From: Apiosordaria backusii
Taxonomy: Eukaryota > Ascomycota > Sordariomycetes > Sordariales > Lasiosphaeriaceae
Length of the DNA: 64,000 nucleotides
Direction: 5' to 3'
Assembly (NCBI GenBank): GCA_030549205.1
Contig: JAUKTV010000012.1
Coordinates: 496,001 to 560,000, forward strand
Below, piece after piece: positions 1 to 10,699 of this stretch. Within the stretch, counting starts at the first letter, position 1, and the number at the start of each line of letters is the position of its first letter. The notes below the pieces were generated by a model that saw nothing but the letters and a program-made list of their open reading frames with translations, had not been told where the DNA came from and did not search any database. The position numbers and the translations under genes were made by a program.

Positions 1-660
1 GCAAACAACCTGGAACCCTCTAGAGACTGTGCTTCAACGGTCTGACAAGTTGACAAAGTGGAAGGAACACTGTGCAAAATAATGAGCACCTGCCCATCAG
101 TAAGGTAGGGAAGGAGCAGGCAAACCTTGGAACATTCCACCTGTCACCTGCTGAGGACGGACGAGGCAAGTGCGCTTTTGTCTTGATTGGAAACACATGC
201 AGCGTCTCATATACCACCACACCGCCGTACAAAGGTCTTGGGCGCATTCTCACACTTATTCTTTGTTAGTATGTGTTGCCTGCCTTTCCATTGCCTAACT
301 TAGGTATGTACTTAGAACTCATCCAGATACTCCTTGATGCCCTTGAGTGTTGTTAACTAATGGCTCTTTTACATCTAAATGCTAATTCCGCCATTCTTTT
401 GCTTAGAACTTTACTCCTCTTTCTGAAATATCATTGTACAAGACATATATGATCGTCCACAACAGTGAAGTCTTCTCATGAGAACCTAGGAATGGGTGAA
501 AGACGAATTCATTATTACTATATCTAACAATTAAACCTAACCAGAAGACCACCTCTCCGATGCTGGTAGGCAACTATCCCAGTGCGACGTCTATCAATGT
601 GGCCTCATGAGACCGCAGTCCATTACCCCCATATACCCCACCCATACCCCAAGCGCTGGG
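1..660. other. Intergenic, no gene seen
   Basis: I see no supported gene, tRNA or repeat here. Only short unsupported reading frames occur. The stretch lies downstream of the leftward 2EXR gene, so the part next to 660 is probably its 3' UTR. Confidence 0.5.
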
Positions 661-2211
661 CTACTGACAGCTATGCCAGGTCTTGTGACGAGCAAATTTA
701 TGCAGCTTCCATCCCACATGTGCAACGTCAAACTCCTCTCGCAAGCCTAAATCTTCGACCTCGAGATCGTCAACCAAAACTCTAGACAAGACCTCTTCCT
801 CCAACCTATCACTGACCGTCGGGTAGTCTACCGGATCCCCCGGCACTGCCGTGCAGCCGTCATGCAGCTGGTAATCAGGCAAGCAAACACCCTGGATATA
901 TTGTACTGACTCGATCGAGGTGCCCGAGTACTTGATCATATTGTGAAACAAGGGAATGACCTCCCGACGGAAGGCACTGTCCGGGTGCAGCTCCATGCCC
1001 GGATGGACATACTTGTCTTGTCCAACGTTCTCCGCTGGGTGGCCGTCATGGTGTGGATGAGCATCACCGTCTGGGTGAGCGTCGTCGTCATCGCTCGAAT
1101 GAGCATCGTCGTCCGAATGAGGGTCACCCTCCTCGTAAGGAGGGAAATAAGCCGAACCCATCGAGAGAGGATTGTTGATGGCAAGGTGTTGAAAAGCTCT
1201 GTCGATGACCTCTTTGCCCCAGAGTGTGGAAGGCATGACTTGGAGAACGGACCACTCACGCTCTTTTTTCCCACCGCCACCACCACCAAATTCCTCTCCA
1301 TAAAATAGCTCTCCACCGCTGTCGAAGATCAACGCCCCGTCTCTCTTGAGAATGCTTCTCGCATCCAGATCCAGCCAATGGGAGACGGCGCCAGGAATGA
1401 TCAATCGTCTAGACGGCATCGGCAGCTGCTCGTCCTCATCCAGGGTATAATCCTTCTCTTCCGGTATAGACTTTCGGGGTTTGTTCTCCTCCGGCGTATA
1501 ATGCCACCTCCAAACCGAGTTAGGATTCCGGCAGCTCGGCTCGGGGCACTCATAGTTGCGGTGTTCCAAAGCGCGCCAGCTCGCGTCTTGGTAAGTGACG
1601 AGTTTCGTCTTGGGGGCCTGGGATGTGCGACAAATTCGGTATCGGAACGTCATGGGAAACATTCTCGGCTCGTTTGCGGGACGGGGCAGACCCATATCAG
1701 GCCTGGTGCGCGTGACCCAACAGTCGAAAGTGCGGATCCCGTCGAAAATGGAGTTTATGCCGGGCAGCACCTGGTAGTGGAACAGCTTGGTGGCAAGGTA
1801 CGGGTCGATATTCCGACCCAGGGTCACATGGAGGGATGCGGGAGGGATCGAACTCATGATGAGACCAGGACAGTGTTCGAGGCGCAGGCCGTCAAGGTGA
1901 AGAATGTCGAGACGGGGGTTGATGTAGTTGTCGATCCATCTCATACTGTCGTTTCGGCGCCGCGGGACGGTGAGGTAGGTCAGTTGAAGGCGCTTGTAGT
2001 GCCTGAGGGTCTGTTCTCGCGCCTCGTAGTTGAGGTGGAGTGTAACGGGGAGATGGGCCTCGTTCGCTCGCGCGCTGGCCGCGTTTGCGCGTGTTGGTCT
2101 GATCCCGACAAAGACGGTTCTGGGCTGCCACGACTGTCGATAGATCTTCAGGCGAATCTCAGGCGGCAGTTTGTGCCAGCCCTTGGCTGTTCCTTGAGTG
2201 GCGACAGGCAT
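661..2211 (-). CDS. 2EXR-domain hypothetical protein (516 aa)
   Basis: Single-exon gene for a fungal protein of unknown biochemical role. Near the N-terminus it has an F-box-like stretch (LPPEIRLKIYRQSW, about residues 15-28), which matches the 2EXR pattern at the start of a large family of fungal proteins. The first ATG is at 2211; the frame stays open slightly upstream without an ATG. Around 1018-1130 the protein carries a very Asp/His-rich low-complexity tract (repeats such as SDDDAH and HPDGDAH) that could bind metal ions, but that is inference. No transmembrane segment or signal peptide is seen. A long frame on the opposite strand looks like a composition shadow. The family is recognised from the motif; the function is unknown. 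Confidence 0.8.
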   Translation of the reverse strand: MPVATQGTAKGWHKLPPEIRLKIYRQSWQPRTVFVGIRPTRANAASARANEAHLPVTLHLNYEAREQTLRHYKRLQLTYLTVPRRRNDSMRWIDNYINPRLDILHLDGLRLEHCPGLIMSSIPPASLHVTLGRNIDPYLATKLFHYQVLPGINSIFDGIRTFDCWVTRTRPDMGLPRPANEPRMFPMTFRYRICRTSQAPKTKLVTYQDASWRALEHRNYECPEPSCRNPNSVWRWHYTPEENKPRKSIPEEKDYTLDEDEQLPMPSRRLIIPGAVSHWLDLDARSILKRDGALIFDSGGELFYGEEFGGGGGGKKEREWSVLQVMPSTLWGKEVIDRAFQHLAINNPLSMGSAYFPPYEEGDPHSDDDAHSSDDDDAHPDGDAHPHHDGHPAENVGQDKYVHPGMELHPDSAFRREVIPLFHNMIKYSGTSIESVQYIQGVCLPDYQLHDGCTAVPGDPVDYPTVSDRLEEEVLSRVLVDDLEVEDLGLREEFDVAHVGWKLHKFARHKTWHSCQ

Positions 2212-3991
2212 GGTGTTTTGCTTGGGCGAGCAGCTCAAAGCTCGGATGTTGATTTTGTTGTCGTTCTGGCGCGCGGAGAGGAAGGAAAAAGCAATTTCTG
2301 CCTCAACTCCGTGGGAATAAAATCATCATTACGGCGACCGTCGGCGCCCTCGTGGGTCTTGCAACCCGGTGCGCCGGCGAGCGCTCCCGTCGTCGGATGC
2401 CTGGATTGAATTTCGAACCCTCAAATTGGGATAGAAGAGGGAGCCTCTCGTCCAAGCTTGTGGGGACAGTTCACTTAATTTTCCCTCCTGATATCCCTTC
2501 GGTCACAACCTCATTGGAGCGTGAAACTCCAGTCACACCGCCTGTTTTCACAGGTACAAGGTACAACACTGCTTTGTGGCGTCAAGCTTTTGCTCAGTAT
2601 AATAGCAGCCTTACCCCCTTACTTCCGCCTGATGAAGCATTCACGTAAGTGCTATCACGATGACCTCCAGCAGCATGAATTCCGCCACAAGGTATTGCAG
2701 CCCCCGCTCAAACATTCAGCAATTTGTTTCAAGAATACAATTCTACCAGGTAGTTTTCTTTATTCACGCGTCTTACTACCTTACAATATCGAATGACTTT
2801 GTCAGTTGCAGCGCCAACCTATACAAAGTTTGAGATGAACACTCCTGACATTTTCAAGTGCTTCTTCCGCTTGATCCCAATCTACCCATCTTCACACAAT
2901 GTTCTTAACAGTCACAAAAGCAGTATCCAAAGACCCAGAAAGGAGGAATATTCCATTGCAAAGAAGCAAGTTATCAAAGCCCACCTGAACTGACACCTCA
3001 GAATGCTGATCTCAAGTCCCAGCCCCTTTCTAACGAGTCAGATAAAAAGAAGACAGAATTCTCAAGGCTAGCGCTGAACGTAACTCAGGGATAAACGCCT
3101 CTGCCGCCAATGGAAAGATATACACCTTGCTGTTTTGCCCTTCGAAAAAACTGTATACAGTGCACCGCTGCTCGAATCTTCGGCGTATCAAACAAACCAG
3201 CAGCCCGAATAGCTCTTAGCCTGCACCGACAAGCTTGCCCACTGCACCCACAAGTAATAGTGATTTTGAGCAACGCTGGGGCAATGGTTCCACCCAACGT
3301 CAGCCCGGTCCGGACAAAACCCGGCAATTCGAAACGTCCTTTGGTGCAGACAAAAAAGGAATCCAGGGTCGGATAGATATATCCATGCATGGTCTTGGTT
3401 TTTTCAGGCCGGCTGTGGTTGTGATATGCATGTGACCATTTGCCCAGGTGGTGTAAAGCTTCAGAGTCTCTTCGCACGCCTCGCAATTAAGGGAAAATGT
3501 GGCGGGAAGCTTTCCATTCCTTCGATGGTTGCGGGTCGCCTTCTCAGAGGGCGACCAAGGCAGGGACAGCGTCCTAGAAGGCTAGGATAAACGGTAGACT
3601 TTTAGGCGGAATTCGGGAGGCAGGGAGTACCAGTTCTTTTTGAAACCGCATGAGAAAGCTTTTCATAACTTTGCTCCTGCCGTAACCATCGAAGAAGGCC
3701 AAGACCCATCTTCTGACTCCTTGGAGAGAAGGCGCAATCTGAAACAAGTGAGTTTGTCCAGCAAAGCTGTGAGAGATCGTGAAAACAATGATATCCAATA
3801 CAACATAAAGACAAGAAAAGGCTTGCAAAAAGTCATACGGATATCCAGAAACATTTTATTCCAAAAAGTCCTCCCCAGGGTATACGAAGCCACCAGTCAT
3901 TACAACCTTCATTCGGGTCATGGTTCTGCTTCCAAGAACCTCCCATCCAACATCGAACATTCAACCCAAAATCATTGTCCAAAATCATCAA
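2212..3991. other. Intergenic, no gene seen
   Basis: About 1.8 kb between two leftward genes. Only short frames occur (the longest is near 3085-3486 on the minus strand), with no recognisable domain or splice structure. The right part should contain the transporter 3' UTR and the left part the 2EXR promoter. Confidence 0.45.
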
Positions 3992-5842
3992 TCAAATGAC
4001 ATTACCCTTCACTTGCTTGAAATCCTTCACCTTGATATCCCTCCAAACAGCCACCGAAACAACCGAGACGACCTGAATAACCGCAGATGCGATAATCATG
4101 TACCTCATCGCGTCACCATACGAATGTTGAATGGCAATCCTCGTCTCGCTGTCCCACTCGTAGTCGAGTTGGGTCTTCAGACTCCCAAAGATTGCCGTCA
4201 CATTTCCTTTCTCGGACTCGGGCAGGAATTTGTTCAAGCTTCTGGGGAAAACAGTGCCCCAGATAGATGTTGCGACAGTGCTGCCAATGGCACCTCCCAC
4301 GTTGGCAAACATGGCCTCGATGGCCAGTACAACAGCAATGTACTGATGTGTAGTGGCAGCCATGGCAGCCATTTGCTCACAGATAACCAACGTGCCGCCG
4401 GCTACCGCAATGAAAATCTGACACATGGCGATGTAACCAATGTTGGCATCTGGTTGACGGAACACGACCATGAGAGCCACTCCAAGGATGGTGAGGGGAA
4501 CACCAAAGTACAACGCCAACCACTTGAACCGGCCAGTCCAGCGGATCAAGACGCCAACAACAAGGGACCAGAAGCAAGACCCAATGCTGTAAATGTTCTG
4601 AATGTAGCTGGCCTTGGTAATGTCCAGGCCACTGACCACCTGCAGAAAGGAGCCGAAGAAGCTGTTCCAGATGTAGAAGGAGATGAACAAGTTGCCAGCA
4701 AGAATGCAGGCACCAAGAACAGTTCGGTCCGTAAGCAGTTCGAATGGGATGAAAGTCTTGGGGGCCCACAGCTTCTCGTAGACGACAAAGGCGATGCACA
4801 GGACAAAGCCAACGACTAACATGGCGATGCAAGTAGCCGACGCCCAACCATCAGTCTGGTAGAAGTAGATGTTGAATGGAAGAAGGAAGAGTGCCAACCC
4901 AGCAATGAGCAACAACATGCCGAAAAAGTCGAACTCGATGAAGTAGTGCTTCAAGCTCTGCAACCAAGTACGCCCTGATGATCGCTCTGGCATGACACCG
5001 AGTCTCTTGGCCTTCTTGTAGTTCTTGTAAAACAGGGCCAACAACGGCGCGCAAAGGAAAGGGGTGATGACAGAGAAGGCGCCAAAAGCCCATCGCCACC
5101 CGGGACCAGTGAGAAATGCGTCGGCAAGCGGTCCTCCCACCCAAACCGTAATGATGTATGGAGACGAGGCAAAGGCAAACATCAGAGATCTGTTCTTGAG
5201 CGACGAGGTGTCGGCAATGAAGATCGAGATGGAGTATGTGACGCCATTGTATCCTACCCAGTAGAAAACCTGGGCTGCGGCATATGTCTCAACGTTCCTG
5301 CAAGCAGCCATCAAAACGAGACCAATGGTCAAGCAAATAATCATGAGGAGGAAGCCTTGTGGACGGCCCCAAATATCGAGAATCTTGGCAAGCGGGAGCT
5401 TGGACAGGCCGGAAATGAGGTAGGCAAAGATAGAGACGGTAGGTGTGAGCGAATGGGACTGGAACGCGCTCGTGACGTAGGGCAGCAGACTGTTGGTCAT
5501 GTTTTGCTGCATCGCATCGACAAAGTAGATGATCCAGATACTGGCGGGCAAGGATCGTTAACTCGGATGTATCACATGCAGTCCGGGGAAGCCAACTTAC
5601 GTGACATAGGCCAGAATGATGTCTTGCCTCGTCCAGACCTTTGTCAGGGCCTCAATATCCTGCACACCGCGCTGGGCGTCGACTGAGATAACGTCCGAAT
5701 CGTCGGCGAAGGACTCCTTCACGCCCTCGGTGTTGACGACATTGGCCTCCTTGTCGCTGGCAGCCTTCTCGCCCACCTCCGGGGCCGGTTCCACGACAGG
5801 AACATTATCTTGTGGCCAGAGCCGAGAAAGACGGTCCCTCAT
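3992..5842 (-). CDS. MFS siderophore-iron transporter, MirB/Sit1-like
   Basis: Two exons, 5842..5601 and 5540..3992, joined across a 60-nt intron (donor GTAAGTTG, branch GTTAAC, acceptor CGCCAG), give a 596-residue protein. An N-terminal cytosolic tail of about 65 residues is followed by roughly 14 membrane helices. The first helix region reads IYFVDAMQQNMT and then LLPYVTSAFQSHSLTP, typical of fungal siderophore-iron transporters of the major facilitator superfamily. Such proteins import ferric hydroxamate siderophores across the plasma membrane by proton symport. The exact siderophore cannot be read from sequence. No siderophore synthase gene is nearby. In other fungi such genes are repressed by GATA-type iron regulators (family knowledge); I did not map HGATAR sites. 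Length and helix pattern look complete. Confidence 0.9.
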
Positions 5843-8235
5843 GTCGGCTTGAAAAGGAACAACTTGAAGGAAGGAAGGCGGCCCAACAAATTGTTGGTCG
5901 GGAGATCGGCGGGAAGGTATGGAGGTTAGGAATCAGAAGGCGCACTTGAGACAGGCACAAGCCGAGCCTTTTAATCTAATCAGATGGAATGCAAAAGTGT
6001 GGGACATACATCAACTTTTTAAACTTTTTCCCCCGTCGGCTGGTACCACCCAATGCGGACAACCGGTTGCATGGTGGGCCTATCCATCATCGAAGCCATG
6101 CGCCGAGCACATGAGCGAACCAGAGGTTGGAGTGACACAAAACATCTGGCGAGAAACAGGCCAGAACCCGGGGGAATCCCGCGCAAAGGCGAGCAGGAAA
6201 TGCATCCTGTGGTGTTCCTGTGATGCTCTGCAGACAATCCTTGACAAATGCAACCTTGGCGTGTCATTGACAGGGATTCCCTCTCCACCGATCCCTGAGG
6301 GGTCGGACGAGGCAGCGTGGGTTGCGCTGTTGCCACGGCCGGCGGTAAGCAGCAGGAGTTGGGAGGGAATGGAGGAGGGAGGAGTTGGGACCGAAGAATG
6401 ACCAGTCAGAGATCGTTCCGTTGAAAATTTGAAGGAGTCTGCACCGCAACTGGGAGTTCTTTAGGACTGAGCGCCGAGGCATCGGGCCAACTTCCTTGGC
6501 AACTGTGGGTCCATTTTTATCTGATCATCGGGATTTCATCTTATCTGATTGATAAAAATTGGTGGCGTGGGTGCTTTTGTGGGGGCAGGGCTCAACCACC
6601 AATGATGGACCTTCCTCGAAGCCCTGAACCCAGACATTTCCTGCTTTCCTGGTCCTTACCCGTTGATGGGGTGCGACATCGGCCATCGAGACTCGAGATT
6701 TTCCTCTCAAAGAAGTGGTCCGACGAACGACCGTCCTGCAACCAACTTGACGCTATTGACGCCATCGACTCCTTGTATCACCAGGCCATTGACTCGGCTC
6801 CAATCTTGTCGGTTTTTCTGACACCACATCACCGTTGATGGCATTTGCATTTCGTAATCCCGCGGGAGACGCCACTACTAATTCTCGAACAGCTTACCCA
6901 AGTTTGCTAGGTCGAAACGACGGGAGTTACCGCCAGAGCCGCAAGGCAAGTTGACAGTCACGCATTATGTAAGAGCTGTGATGTTCGGTATTTTCCCTAC
7001 CGAGGTGAAGTTTGTGGTACGTACTGCCGTCAAGAACCTGTCCTCTCCCGTTACCAGCGTATCTCCCGTAAACTGGCCAGCGCTCATCCACATGGGACAC
7101 CATTCAGGTAGGATATTCTCGGTCCTGTCCAAATTTTGACACAACTGGGCAAACCCCACCTTATTATTCGATAGCGCCGGATACCAATCCCCATTCCATA
7201 TCCAAGCGTCGCACGCATTAGCTTTTCCAGGACCCTTCTCGCTTGTACCTTGCCGTCCCTAGTTGCGCACTCCCGGCGGCAGTTGGAACAATAGGTATGG
7301 CAGCATCTTCATTATCAGCGGGCCGCAACATCGTTTCCTTCGGTCATGAACCAAGTCCCCGGGATTTTATCTTGATCTCATCCACCCTCACGACCCTTGA
7401 AGATGCAGTGAGCCATTTAATCCAAAACTGCTCTTTTGCCTGCCAATCCTTTCACCACCCATTGGTCCCATTCCCTACTTGGATGGTTCCACGGAAGCAT
7501 GGGGACCCCACTCGTGATACCTTACCTTACGTTGTTCCCTTCCTTTGGTGCTCCTTGGTGCTTTACTGCTTACACCATATCCCATCGCAGGCTTTTATTA
7601 GATTGCCTCAAACCTAAATGGGGTTTGAGAACTGGCCTTGTGCTCTTTCTGGTGTCTCTTTCCACAGCTCAAAATGGCCTTCTGTTTTTTCCCTTTGTCT
7701 TCTTCTCTCGTTGCCGTCGACGATTGTACATGCTGCTTGAAAGTCTTCCCCAGTTTCATTTCTACCTACTGTAGACGAGGATCACAGTTTCTTAAAACAT
7801 ATTTAGGATATCACAAGCAGATCAACGCCGAGTATTCTGCTGACAAGTCCCTCTGTGCCTTTCATATACCAAGTCCACAAACGCTGTTGCCGGCGCACGA
7901 CAGCCGTCACGCGCACTGATACCAAACTACAGGCAACTGAGGGAGACCCTCAACTGCGGCAACACTAGGTATGTCGTCGAGCATGGGAGAAGCCCAGCGA
8001 GGGTGACATCGAAATCATCAAAGCCTTGATCAACCCGACACCAGTAAATGACGGTGATCTCAGTCTGTCACAGCTTGGCTCGAACCCTGGCAAAACCATA
8101 TGTAGGCCGAATAATTACCTTATGGGCCCCATCTTTATGTCTTACACTACCTTATGATAAGGGACGAGTATCATCTATCGTCTACCTCATAATCATCGAC
8201 TGTAAGAGTTGTTTTTGAAGTTTACCTTGGTAGCC
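5843..8235. other. Intergenic, gene-poor
   Basis: About 2.4 kb without a supported gene. Several frames of 60-160 codons occur on both strands (for example 5919-6401 and 7243-7617) but show no domain, signal peptide or splice structure. The left end should hold the transporter promoter. Confidence 0.4.
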
Positions 8236-8370
8236 ATGGGTCCGTGTCTCATATGTGGTAACATGCAAGATGGCATGTTTAAGATCTGTCCAAACTGCAG
8301 ACACCCGTTTGACACGCCGGGCGCGAACACAGTTATCGGAAATGAAGGGACAACTCGAATGGTTTCTTAA
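8236..8370 (+). CDS. Zinc-ribbon-like micro-ORF (44 aa)
   Basis: A short frame with a good initiation context (GCCATGG) encodes 44 residues ending at TAA. It has two CxxC knuckles, C4-x2-C7-G and C18-P-x-C21, separated by ten residues, the geometry of a zinc ribbon. After the second knuckle it reads RHPFDTPGA and then a polar tail. An in-frame TAA lies about 11 codons upstream, so it is not simply the tail of a longer unspliced frame. It could be a true small protein, the last exon of an unrecognised gene, or chance. The two perfectly spaced knuckles argue against chance, but no homologue can be named. Confidence 0.4.
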   Translation: MGPCLICGNMQDGMFKICPNCRHPFDTPGANTVIGNEGTTRMVS

Positions 8371-8776
8371 TTGAAGCTAGGTTAGCGTCCATAAGTTAGG
8401 CCTGAGAAGGCCACTTTCATATCTCGCCGTATATTGGTTAGGTAAGGTAACTATCATAACTATTAAAGGGTGCTTCGTACCTACGGGCTGGCTACTACAA
8501 TGCTGCGGAACCTGACAAAGACAAGAACAGGCATCCTTATCACTGATTGAAATCAGATAATCACAGACTTCAGGCTCAACACGGATACGAATAACCAAAT
8601 ACTTTCGATTAAACGAAAAGAGACTGCATGCCCAGCGCAGAGGAGCTCAAAACCCTATAACCATAATCTAACCCTACCTGTCAAACAAATTCCATAAGGT
8701 AACACAATACCAGCCACGAGTAGCCTTAATTACCAGAACGCCATAACCACAACCCCAATAAACAACAAGACCCTCC
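8371..8776. other. Intergenic, no gene seen
   Basis: No supported feature. The right end should contain the kelch gene 3' UTR. Confidence 0.4.
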
Positions 8777-10065
8777 TCACTCCCTCCGATCATAATCCTC
8801 ATACCCCCCCGCCAACCTCACCATCCACCCATCCCCCTCACCCTCCCCCTTACCATTAACCCCACCCCAAAACACCACCCCCCTCCCCCCCAAACACCCA
8901 TCCACCCCAAACCACCCCCTCGGACCAGGGTGCACCTTCCCCTGGTGTTCCATCTGCTCCATAGCCACCAACTCCACCTCCGCCCACGTCATCTCCCCGC
9001 TCTTCATCTTCGGCAGCTTCTCCCTAACATAATCCTTCATCTTTGCCCCCGTAATCCCCCTCGACGGCAGCTGCAGCGTCCAGATATCCGCTTGGAATCC
9101 CTTTTCACTATCTTCAGAGGTGGGCAACCCGAGCATGTAAACGAGATACTCCCTCCCATACCCAGTGCTAATCGGCACCAGCCCCCCTCCCACCCTTGGT
9201 TGAGGCGAGGGGGTTTGGAAAGTGTGGTGCTCCCAGGGAAGGGGCTTTTCACGGTCGGTGGGGTTGTCGTATAGATACAACGACAGCACACCGCCCACGA
9301 TGTTGGGATTGGAGGGGTCTTGTGTTAAGACGTAAAGGGTATTCCCTGCGTAGGCTGCTGCGTCTAGCAGTTCGTGAGAAGAAGGGAGATCAGGCAGGGT
9401 GGTCCAGACGGCTTGGTTGAAGTCGTAGAACCAGACTTCACGCTTGGTGGTGTCGTCGCTGCCGCTGAGGGAGACGAGGAAGCCTTGCTTGTCGTCGACG
9501 AAGATGCTGTGGCCTGAGCGAGGGGCCATGGTTTTGTACAGCTGGGTAGTACCACGGAGTTTAGACCAGGCGAGAGTTTCGGAGTCCCATTGCCAGATGA
9601 CGTTTCCTTCGTCGATGGGGTTGCCGGAGACGTCTTCACCGCCGTGGATCAAGACGTAGCGGTTTCCCCTGGCGCAAGCGGCGTGGTTCTTCCTTGGGGA
9701 TGGGACGAGGACTTCATTGGTGGAAATGTCCTGGGTTGGGAAGGGGGGTAGTCCGCTTGGGAGGTGGATTTGGAGGTTAAAGGGTCGGTTTGGGACTTGT
9801 CCTGGGGGAGGGAGATGGCGTGTATTGTGGGAGGGCAGAGCTTGCCTGAGCTGTCGACGCCGCCGAAGAGGTAGGCCTTGTCGGCGATTACTGTGAGGGT
9901 GTGGTGAGAACGGGTTAGGTCAGCATCGCCATCGGGGTTGTCGAGCTGGGTGAGGGCGACTTTGAGGGGAGCGGTGGGGGCTGCGATGGCGACTGCTGCT
10001 GCTGCTTCGACGCCTGTCATGATGACCTGCTCGGCTGCGATGGCTGCTGCTACTACGCCGGCCAT
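8777..10065 (-). CDS. Kelch-type beta-propeller protein, with an apparent one-base frameshift
   Basis: Two overlapping frames together encode one kelch protein. The first, from ATG 10065, runs through an Ala-rich start to a kelch blade (KAYLFGGVDSSGKL). The second resumes with NHAACARGNRYVLIHGGED and later blades (SGHSIFVDD, EVWFYDF, then WFGVDGC near the end). Adding one base in the C5 run (plus-strand G5 at 9804-9808) joins them and makes the length an exact multiple of three, 429 residues. No GT-AG intron explains the shift. Kelch propellers are usually protein-interaction or galactose-oxidase-like folds; no catalytic motif is visible and no signal peptide is clear. Either a base is missing from the assembled sequence or the gene is newly broken. 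Confidence 0.8.
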
Positions 10066-10559
10066 GTTTGCTGATGTCCAATGTCGGGAGCTTGTCCTGA
10101 TACGGAATTTGCGTAACTGAAAAGGCTTGTAATTGAGATTCTGTGTTTTGTACGAGTTAAGGAATGCTAGAAGTCGTCAAAGACCGCCCGGGAGTGTCCG
10201 AGACGCTGAGGTTGGACGATGACGTCGTTGTGGGGCGGGGACCTTGCTGGCCACAAACGTGCCTGAATGGCACACCAGGTGGCCCTTGCACATTCGCTGC
10301 CTGGCTCTTTGACTCCTGTGGCATCCGATGTTTATCTTCTTCTCTCTGGTCTCGTATTGATTTTGACACAGATGTGACAACAAGACAAGAGACATGTTTA
10401 TGTACGACGTGCATCCGGAAGCACCCTGCAAGACCGCATGCTATTACCCCATCGACGCGCCGACTCTGGTAACCATTCCCTCGACAGACTGCCAGCTGTT
10501 GAACATGATTAACAATTCCTCCCAGTTGTTGTCTGTTCAAACCACTCCCAAAAATAAGC
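10066..10559. other. Intergenic between kelch gene and tRNA-Ala
   Basis: Divergent or promoter-side DNA of the kelch gene. I see no other supported gene. A minus-strand frame at 10157-10540 has no recognisable domain. Confidence 0.4.
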
Positions 10560-10699
10560 TGGACGTACCAGGGTTCGAACCTGGGACCTTCTCACGGAGC
10601 ATATTTGTACCATTGGAACCCTTTCACCTGTCTTGTAACAGCTTCAAGGCAACGAACATTTTTTGCAACTGAGACGTCTTACCACTAGACCATACGCCC
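10560..10699 (-). tRNA. tRNA-Ala(UGC) with a 68-nt intron
   Basis: On the minus strand the sequence folds as a tRNA. Acceptor stem GGGCGTA pairs with TACGTCC, D stem GTCT/AGAC encloses AGTGGTA, anticodon stem TCTCA/TGAGA, T arm CCAGG-TTCGAAC-CCTGG. The anticodon is TGC. G3:U70 in the acceptor stem and A73 are the alanine identity elements. Exon 1 is 10699..10664, the intron is 10663..10596 (after position 37), and exon 2 is 10595..10560, giving 72 nt mature. The intron is long for a fungal nuclear tRNA. Base 32 is G, which is unusual. A Cys reading (GCA) was considered, but it breaks the anticodon stem and Cys tRNAs need U73. Confidence 0.85.

Noticed and set aside
1378..2409. 343-codon frame opposite the 2EXR gene
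   Set aside because: No domain, and it lies wholly against a better gene; explained by base composition.
3920..4819. 299-codon frame opposite the siderophore transporter
   Set aside because: Antisense shadow of a well-supported membrane protein.
10560..10699. tRNA-Cys(GCA) reading of the 10.6 kb tRNA
   Set aside because: The anticodon stem would mismatch, A73 is wrong for Cys, and G3:U70 fits Ala.
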